Below are positions 6,475 to 11,598 of a DNA stretch of 11,598 nt, in pieces. Origin of the DNA: DATCVR01 sp036566745 (GTDB lineage: Bacteria; Actinomycetota; Actinomycetes; Jiangellales; Jiangellaceae); NCBI GenBank assembly GCA_036566745.1, contig DATCVR010000143.1, positions 1-11,598 on the forward strand, in the 5' to 3' direction. How positions within the stretch are numbered: the stretch's first letter is position 1; every line of letters starts with the position of its first letter. A model generated the notes under the pieces. It did no database searches. It was not told where the DNA came from and saw only the letters and a program-made list of their open reading frames with translations. The position numbers and the translations under genes were made by a program.

Positions 6475-8007
6475 GTGCTCGTCTTCATCGTGCGCAGAGT
6501 GATCATCTCGTTCTTCGTCCTGCTCGCCGGGACGTTCATCATGTATCTGCTGGTGGCCAACGCCGGCAATCCGCTCGGGGACTTGCTCGAGAGCCGGGCC
6601 CCCAACCGCGACGCGCTCATCGCGGCCCGCATCGACCAGCTCAACCTCGACGTGCCGGCCCCGCTGCGGTACTTCACCTGGCTGCCCGGCGCCGCCGGCT
6701 GCCTCGTGCCCTTCGCCCTCGAGTGCGATCTCGGCGAGACCCTCCAGGGCCAGGACGTCACCACGATGCTCGGCGTGGCGATGGGCCAGACCCTCCAGCT
6801 GGTCCTGGTCGCCACCGTCACCGCGCTCGTCCTCGGCATCGTGGTCGGCATCGTGACGGCGCTGCGGCAGTACAGCGGCCTCGACTACTCCGTGACGTTC
6901 GCGTCGTTCCTGTTCTACTCGCTGCCGATCTTCTGGGTGGCCGTGCTGCTCAAGGAGTACGGCGCGATCAAGTTCAACGACTGGCTCGCCGATCCGCTGA
7001 TTCCCACGGCCGTGGCGCTGGTGCTCGGCCTGATCAGCGGTCTGGTCTGGATGGTGATCATCGCCGGCGACCGCAACCGTCGGCTCACGACGTTCGCGGT
7101 CGCCTTCGTGGCCACCGCTGGCGCCGCCTGGGCGCTGTCGGCCACCCGATGGTTCGAGGACCCTGGGCTCGGGCCGATGGTCGTGGCCGTCAGCGTCGTG
7201 GGGATCGCCTTCGGCACCACCGCACTCGTCGCCGGATTCCGCTACCGCAACGTGCTGTACGCGGCGCTGTCCTCGGCCGCCATCGGCATCGTGTGCTATT
7301 TCGCCCTCGGGCCGGTGCTCGACGACCCCGGCTGGCCGGCCATCGTCGGCCTCGCGCTCGTGGCCGTGGCGGTCGGCGTGGGCCTCGGGTACGGCCTCGG
7401 CGGGCTCCAGCGACGGCAGGCGATCCAGGCGGCGGTGCTCACCGCCCTGGGGGCCGGCGGGCTGATCTTCCTCGATCGGACCATGAGCGCTTGGGAGGGC
7501 TACTACGACCGGGTGAACGGCCGGGTCATCGCGACCATCGGCGCTCGTACCCCCGACTTCGAGGGCACGTTCTGGGAGACGACCCTCGACAGCGCCACCC
7601 ACCTGATCCTGCCCACCATCGCGATCGTGCTGATCTCGTTCGCCACGTACACGCGCTATACCCGCTCGAACATGCTCGAGGTGATGAACCAGGACCACGT
7701 CCGCACGGCCCGGTCGAAGGGCCTGACCGAGCGCACGGTGGTCGTCAAGCACGCGTTCCGCAATGCGATGATCCCGATCACCACGCTCATGGCCTTCGAC
7801 TTCGCCGGGGTCATCGGCGGCGCGGTGATCACCGAGCAGGTGTTCGGGTGGTCCGGCATGGGCCAGTTGTTCATCCGGGGCCTGACGATGGTCGACCCGA
7901 ACCCGGTCATGGGCTTCTTCCTGGTCACGGGCACGGCGGCGGTGCTGTTCAACATGTTCGCCGACATCGCCTACGCCTACCTCGACCCCCGGATCCGGCT
8001 CTCGTGA
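6475..8007 (+). CDS. dppB: Peptide-type ABC importer permease, DppB family, with a multi-helix insertion
   Basis: One of the two membrane subunits forming the substrate channel. With the GTG at 6475 it has 510 residues, beginning MLVFIVRRVIISFFV, a typical DppB start; usual members are about 310-340. An in-frame GTG at 6406 would add 23 basic residues but lies in a stem-loop. Canonical parts: helix 1 (about 8-27), an external loop, helices 2 and 3 (105-127, 140-162), helix 4 (375-393), the EAA coupling loop HVRTARSKGLTERTVVVKHA (408-427), and helices 5 and 6 (437-456, 479-503), ending AYLDPRIRLS. Between helices 3 and 4 about 165 residues (174-337) are inserted, with six hydrophobic segments (near 175-197, 204-223, 232-254, 259-279, 288-308 and 316-335). 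An even number keeps the topology of the remainder. Codon use in the insert matches its surroundings. The dppC gene follows after 14 bases. Confidence 0.9.
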   Translation: MLVFIVRRVIISFFVLLAGTFIMYLLVANAGNPLGDLLESRAPNRDALIAARIDQLNLDVPAPLRYFTWLPGAAGCLVPFALECDLGETLQGQDVTTMLGVAMGQTLQLVLVATVTALVLGIVVGIVTALRQYSGLDYSVTFASFLFYSLPIFWVAVLLKEYGAIKFNDWLADPLIPTAVALVLGLISGLVWMVIIAGDRNRRLTTFAVAFVATAGAAWALSATRWFEDPGLGPMVVAVSVVGIAFGTTALVAGFRYRNVLYAALSSAAIGIVCYFALGPVLDDPGWPAIVGLALVAVAVGVGLGYGLGGLQRRQAIQAAVLTALGAGGLIFLDRTMSAWEGYYDRVNGRVIATIGARTPDFEGTFWETTLDSATHLILPTIAIVLISFATYTRYTRSNMLEVMNQDHVRTARSKGLTERTVVVKHAFRNAMIPITTLMAFDFAGVIGGAVITEQVFGWSGMGQLFIRGLTMVDPNPVMGFFLVTGTAAVLFNMFADIAYAYLDPRIRLS

Positions 8008-8021
8008 GGGAGGAGACATCG

Positions 8022-9008
8022 ATGACGACTCCCGGGACCAAGCCCCACCTCGCGGTGGCCGACGACGACGCCCACGGCATGACCGTGGTGGCCCGCACCC
8101 AGGCTCAGATGGTGCGCCGGCGCTTCTTCCGTCATCGCGGAGCCATGGCCGGGCTGGCCGTCCTGCTGTTCGTCATCGTGGTGGCGTTCAGTTCCATCGG
8201 GTTCGGGCCGATCCCGGGCTGGTGGGACAAGAGCTACGTCGACGCCGCCACCGTGGTCGACGGCGGTCGGCCGACGATCAGCGTCGTGCCGCAGTTCCTC
8301 GGCGGCGCGGGGATCCACCTCGGCGAGCACCCGTTCGGCCAGGACAACACCGGCAAGGACTACTTCGCCCTGACGATGCGCGGCGCGCAGCAGTCGATCA
8401 TCATCGCCTTCGTCGTGGGCTTCGTCGGCACCGTCATCGGCACGATGATCGGGGCGATCGCCGGCTACTTCCGGGGACGGGCCGAGTCGGTGCTGATGCG
8501 GCTCACCGACGTCATGATCACCATCCCGCTGCTCGCGGTGGCGGCCGTCCTGGGACGCCGGTTCGGTGGCTCCGGCATCGTGGTGCTCGGCGTGGTGATC
8601 GGCCTGGTGACCTGGACCGGCCTGGCTCGGCTGGTGCGCGGCGAGTTCCTGGCGCTGCGCGAGAAGGAGTTCGTCGAGGCGGCGCGCGCGGCGGGCACGT
8701 CGGCCAAGCGGATCATCGTCAAGCACATGCTGCCCAACATCGTCGGCGTGGTGATCGTCAGCGCCACGCTGGCGATCGCCTCGGCGATCCTGCTCGAGAC
8801 CTCGCTGTCCTATCTGGGCCTGGGGGTCAGGGACCCCGACACCTCGCTGGGACGGCTGATCAGCGTGTACCAGTCGGCGTTCGTCACCCGGCCATGGCTG
8901 TTCTGGTTCCCGGGCGTGTTCATCGTCGCGATCGCGCTGGCGGTGAACTTCATCGGCGACGGCCTGCGTGACGCCTTCGACCCTCGACAGAACCGGGTGC
9001 GTGACTGA
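8022..9008 (+). CDS. dppC: Peptide-type ABC importer permease, DppC family
   Basis: Second membrane subunit, partner of DppB. It has 328 residues, normal for the family. An N-terminal OppC-type segment (basic RRRFFRHRGA, then a helix at about 41-59) is followed by an external loop with the family motif HPFGQDNTGKDYF (103-115). About five more helices follow (near 126-148, 162-178, 185-204, 245-266 and 294-313). The EAA coupling loop is at about 212-240 (EKEFVEAARAAGTSAKRIIV). It ends in DGLRDAFDPRQ, as is usual. The ATG at 8022 has a strong AGGGAGGAG site a few bases before it. A much longer open frame extends upstream, but it is antiphase to dppB and not real. Its TGA overlaps the dppD ATG by one base (TGATG), indicating coupled translation. 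Confidence 0.94.
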   Translation: MTTPGTKPHLAVADDDAHGMTVVARTQAQMVRRRFFRHRGAMAGLAVLLFVIVVAFSSIGFGPIPGWWDKSYVDAATVVDGGRPTISVVPQFLGGAGIHLGEHPFGQDNTGKDYFALTMRGAQQSIIIAFVVGFVGTVIGTMIGAIAGYFRGRAESVLMRLTDVMITIPLLAVAAVLGRRFGGSGIVVLGVVIGLVTWTGLARLVRGEFLALREKEFVEAARAAGTSAKRIIVKHMLPNIVGVVIVSATLAIASAILLETSLSYLGLGVRDPDTSLGRLISVYQSAFVTRPWLFWFPGVFIVAIALAVNFIGDGLRDAFDPRQNRVRD

Positions 9009-10159
9009 TGACGATCCCGTCCACTCCCGACATCCCGGTCGAGCCCGTACGCGGCGTGCCCGCCGGGCCCGAGGTCGTCGACGCCGCGGGCGGTGCCCAC
9101 GTCGCCACCCGGCTCGCCGACACCGCGAAGCCCACCGGCGAGGAGATCCTGCGGATCGAGGACCTCACCGTCGAGTTCCCCACCGACGACGGCGTCGTGC
9201 ACGCCGTGCGCGGGGTGTCCTACAGCGTCCACGAGCGTGAGGTGCTGGGCATCGTCGGCGAGTCCGGCTCCGGGAAGTCCGTGTCGTCGATGGCCGTCAT
9301 GGGGCTCCTGCCCACGTCGGCGCGGGTCAAGGGCAAGATCCTCTACCGCGGTGAGGACGTGCTGACGAAGTCGGCGGCGGCCCAGCGCTCCCTGCGGGGC
9401 CGCAAGATCGCGATGATCTTCCAGGACCCGATGACCGCGCTGAACCCGGTGCAGAGCGTGGGCGACCAGCTCGCCGAAGCCGTGCTGTCCCACGAGATCG
9501 TCCCGCGCAAGCAGGCGCTGGCCCGGGCGGAGGAGATGCTCGAGCTGGTCGGCATCCCGCAGCCGAAGCTCCGGCTGCGCAGCTATCCGCACGAGTTCTC
9601 CGGCGGGATGCGTCAGCGGGCGATGATCGCGATGGCCGTCATCAACCGGCCCGACGTCATCATCGCCGACGAGCCCACCACGGCCCTCGACGTCACCGTG
9701 CAGGCCCAGATCCTCGAGAAGCTCATCGAGGTCAAGGATGCCGTGAACGCCGCGATCATTCTCATCACCCACGACCTCGGGGTGGTGGCCGGGATGGCCC
9801 ATCGGGTGCTCGTGATGTACGCCGGCCGCCCGGTCGAGATCGGCGACACCGACCAGGTGTTCTACCAGCCCCGGATGCCGTACACGGCCGGGCTGCTGGG
9901 CTCGATCCCCTCGCTGGGAGGCGCCGGGGGAGGGTCGCGGCTGCGGCCGATCAAGGGTGCGCCGCCGTCGCTGATCAACCTCCCCACCGGCTGCCCGTTC
10001 TCGCCTCGGTGTCCCCTGGCCGACGACGTCTGCCGGACCACCGAGCCCGCGTTGCTGAGCGCCGACGCGTACGGTCACCTGGCCGCGTGCCACCACTGGG
10101 ACCGGCTGGCCGAGGTGGACGACCCCACGATGTTCTTCAGAGCGGAGAGCGCGACATGA
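9008..10159 (+). CDS. dppD: Peptide-type ABC importer ATPase, DppD/OppD family
   Basis: Cytoplasmic ATPase subunit that powers the importer as a heterodimer with DppF. It has 383 residues. Walker A is GESGSGKS (84-91), the Q-loop glutamine Q139, signature FSGGMRQR (197-204), Walker B VIIADEP (D221, E222) and the switch histidine H255 in THDLG. All catalytic residues are present. The C-terminal oligopeptide-transporter domain contains C329, C335, C342 and C361 (C-x5-C-x6-C-x18-C). In M. tuberculosis OppD a comparable domain was reported to bind a [4Fe-4S] cluster (from memory); cluster binding here is inferred. About 46 residues precede the ATPase fold, longer than usual and of low complexity. 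The ATG overlaps the dppC stop (TGATG), which supports this start despite a weak Shine-Dalgarno. Confidence 0.94.
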   Translation: MTIPSTPDIPVEPVRGVPAGPEVVDAAGGAHVATRLADTAKPTGEEILRIEDLTVEFPTDDGVVHAVRGVSYSVHEREVLGIVGESGSGKSVSSMAVMGLLPTSARVKGKILYRGEDVLTKSAAAQRSLRGRKIAMIFQDPMTALNPVQSVGDQLAEAVLSHEIVPRKQALARAEEMLELVGIPQPKLRLRSYPHEFSGGMRQRAMIAMAVINRPDVIIADEPTTALDVTVQAQILEKLIEVKDAVNAAIILITHDLGVVAGMAHRVLVMYAGRPVEIGDTDQVFYQPRMPYTAGLLGSIPSLGGAGGGSRLRPIKGAPPSLINLPTGCPFSPRCPLADDVCRTTEPALLSADAYGHLAACHHWDRLAEVDDPTMFFRAESAT

Positions 10160-11193
10160 CGATCTCCGCTACCGCCGCCGCCACGCCGGTCCCGCCCGAG
10201 GCGCGCGAGCACCTGCTCGAGGTCACCGACCTGGTCAAGAACTTCCCGGTCATGGGCGGCGGCCTGATGCGCCGGGTGGTGGCCCAGGTGCAGGCGGTCA
10301 GCGGCGTATCGCTGCACGTCGACGAGGGCGAGACCCTTGGTCTGGTCGGCGAGTCGGGGTGCGGGAAGTCGACCACCGGCCGGGCGATCCTGCAGCTGTA
10401 CAAGCCGACCGGAGGGTCGGTGAGGTTCGAGGGCAAGGAACTGACCGCCCTCGACGACAAGGAGATGCGAGCGGTCCGCCGCGATCTCCAGATCGTCTTC
10501 CAGGACCCCTACGCCTCGCTCAACCCGAAGATGCCGGTCAACGACATCATCGCGGAGCCGCTGAAGGTGCACGGGCGGTGGAAGGACGGCGGCAAGGCGC
10601 GGGTGGCCGAGCTGCTCGAGCTGGTCGGCCTGAACCCCGAGCACGGCAACCGCTACCCCCACGAGTTCTCCGGCGGCCAGCGCCAGCGCATCGGCATCGC
10701 CCGGGCCCTGGCGCTCGAGCCGAAGCTGCTGGTGCTCGACGAACCGGTGTCCGCGCTCGACGTGTCGGTGCAGGCCGGCGTCGTCAACCTGCTCGAGGAC
10801 CTGCAGGACGAGCTCGGGCTGGCGTACATCTTCATCGCCCACGACCTGTCGGTGGTGCGGCACATCTCCGACCGGGTCGCCGTGATGTACCTCGGCAAGG
10901 TGATGGAGACCGGCACGCGGGACGACGTCTACACCACCCCCGCCCACCCCTACACGCAGGCGCTGCTGTCGGCCGCGCCCACCGCGAACCCGGCCGAGGA
11001 GCGCAAGCGCGAGCGCGTCATCCTCACCGGCGACGTTCCCAGCCCGCTCGATCCGCCCAGCGGGTGCCGGTTCCGGACGCGCTGTTGGAAGGCCCAGGAC
11101 ATCTGCGCCACCGAGGAGCCGGCCCTGGCCGATCGGGGTCAGGGCCACCCGGTCGCCTGCCACTTCGCGGAGGTCAACCCCCGAGTCCTGTAG
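10156..11193 (+). CDS. dppF: Peptide-type ABC importer ATPase, DppF/OppF family
   Basis: Second ATPase subunit, completing the DppBCDF core. It has 345 residues. Walker A is GESGCGKS (65-72), Q-loop Q116 in VFQDPYASLNP, signature FSGGQRQR (171-178), Walker B LLVLDEP (D195, E196), D-loop SALD and H229 in AHDLSVV. It is complete and should be active. The C-terminal domain carries C304, C310, C317 and C335 (C-x5-C-x6-C-x17-C), the same layout as in DppD. The start is the ATG that overlaps the dppD stop by 4 bases (ATGA), with GGAG at 10144-10147, 8 bases upstream. The open frame extends further upstream, but that part is antiphase to dppD. This is the last gene of the operon, and a hairpin follows 41 bases after its stop. 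Confidence 0.95.
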   Translation: MTISATAAATPVPPEAREHLLEVTDLVKNFPVMGGGLMRRVVAQVQAVSGVSLHVDEGETLGLVGESGCGKSTTGRAILQLYKPTGGSVRFEGKELTALDDKEMRAVRRDLQIVFQDPYASLNPKMPVNDIIAEPLKVHGRWKDGGKARVAELLELVGLNPEHGNRYPHEFSGGQRQRIGIARALALEPKLLVLDEPVSALDVSVQAGVVNLLEDLQDELGLAYIFIAHDLSVVRHISDRVAVMYLGKVMETGTRDDVYTTPAHPYTQALLSAAPTANPAEERKRERVILTGDVPSPLDPPSGCRFRTRCWKAQDICATEEPALADRGQGHPVACHFAEVNPRVL

Positions 11194-11234
11194 TCCCTGC
11201 TGCCGGCGTTGCGCGCGTGTGGTGTGAGGTTGGT

Positions 11235-11261
11235 GTCGCCACGATGCGAGGTCGTGGCGGC
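11235..11261 (+). terminator. Hairpin after dppF, candidate terminator
   Basis: GTCGCCACGA (11235-11244) pairs with TCGTGGCGGC (11252-11261): a 10-bp stem with one G-U pair and a 7-base loop. It lies between the importer operon and typA. There is no T-run, so it would be a stem-only terminator as seen in many high-GC actinomycetes. Confidence 0.5.
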
Positions 11262-11413
11262 TGCGACAGCCGAGCGCTCACATCGCCGCCGCACTGGACT
11301 CACAACGCCGTCGCGGACCACAGCCAGCCGCGGGAGGCGCTCGTGACGTGGCAGCCCTCCGCGACACCGTACGATGGGTCGTCAACCCCGCCGCCAGGAA
11401 CGAGCACCCCCGC

Positions 11414-11598
11414 ATGTCTACGCGCAGCCGCGACGATCTCCGCAACGTCGCCATCGTCGCCCACGTCGACCACGGCAAGACCACTCTGGTCGATGCCCTG
11501 CTCTGGCAGTCGGGCGTCTTCCGGTCGAATCAGGACGTGGCCGAACGGGTCATGGACTCCGGCGACCTCGAGCGCGAGAAGGGCATCACGATCCTCGC
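11414..11598 (+). CDS. typA: Ribosome-associated GTPase TypA/BipA, N-terminal part (cut by window edge)
   Basis: A translational GTPase of the elongation-factor superfamily that binds the ribosome and supports growth under stress and cold in bacteria studied. Only the first 61 codons are in the window. RNVAIVAHVDHGKTTLVDAL (10-29) contains the G1 loop AHVDHGKTT. The stretch ERVMDSGDLEREKGITIL (44-61) is the TypA hallmark and includes the G2 threonine T59. The MDS-DLEREKGITI wording separates it from EF-G, LepA and EF-Tu. The ATG at 11414 puts the G1 loop at the usual distance from the start; the Shine-Dalgarno is weak. A TACGAT hexamer at 11370-11375 could be a -10 element, but I find no matching -35. 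It is probably transcribed separately from the importer because of the hairpin upstream. Confidence 0.95.
   Translation, partial: MSTRSRDDLRNVAIVAHVDHGKTTLVDALLWQSGVFRSNQDVAERVMDSGDLEREKGITIL

Noticed and set aside
6292..8019. A 575-codon minus-strand open frame opposite dppB
   Set aside because: Its translation is a low-complexity mix of His, Asp, Glu, Arg and Gly with no motif. It mirrors the codon pattern of dppB, so it is a shadow and not an antisense gene.
6723..8021. Long upstream extension of the dppC frame
   Set aside because: It is antiphase to dppB and rich in Arg, Gly and His. A strong ribosome binding site marks the ATG at 8022.
8810..10096. A 428-codon minus-strand open frame opposite dppC and dppD
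   Set aside because: Composition is that of a GC-rich shadow, and the sense strand encodes an intact ATPase with every catalytic motif.
11139..11484. Short minus-strand frames between dppF and typA
   Set aside because: They overlap the ends of recognised genes and the hairpin, have no ribosome binding sites and show no protein-like composition.

Overview
The window is GC-rich and compactly coded, with frequent GTG and TTG starts and genes joined by 1-4 base overlaps. This points to a high-GC actinomycete. The protein styles (single-anchor Sdh1-type succinate dehydrogenase, long acidic lipoprotein linker, long DppB) would suit Acidimicrobiia or a relative, but I cannot fix the genus.

Left part, all on the minus strand (read right to left from 4230 to 1): a small acidic protein (3943-4230), a one-subunit membrane anchor sdhC (3149-3943), flavoprotein sdhA (1280-3082) and iron-sulfur subunit sdhB (491-1276). 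A hairpin (428-453) lies just past sdhB, followed by an unrecognised membrane protein cut by the window edge (1-321). The sdh genes form one operon for succinate:menaquinone oxidoreductase (or fumarate reductase) of the actinobacterial Sdh1 type. Electrons would pass from FAD in SdhA through three Fe-S clusters in SdhB to SdhC. SdhC carries a CHSCRH motif that is a candidate for the membrane-embedded Rieske-like cluster known from mycobacterial Sdh1.

Middle: a 338-base divergent region (4231-4568) with an inverted repeat enclosing an 11-bp-period direct repeat. It separates the sdh operon from a plus-strand ABC importer operon.

Right part, plus strand: a complete peptide-type (Dpp/Opp family) ABC importer. 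It has a lipoprotein substrate-binding protein (4569-6323), an intercistronic 16-bp stem-loop, permease DppB with an unusual multi-helix insertion (6475-8007), permease DppC (8022-9008), and two ATPases DppD (9008-10159) and DppF (10156-11193). Both ATPases have a four-cysteine C-terminal motif. The lipoprotein captures substrate outside the membrane, the two permeases form the channel and the two ATPases drive transport. A hairpin (11235-11261) ends the operon. The window closes with the first 61 codons of the ribosome-associated GTPase typA/bipA (11414 onward).

I see no mobile element, CRISPR array, tRNA or rRNA. Most of the window is recognisable core metabolism and transport. The points most worth following are the helical insertion in DppB, the small protein coupled to sdhC, the cluster motif in SdhC and the paired repeats upstream of the transporter.
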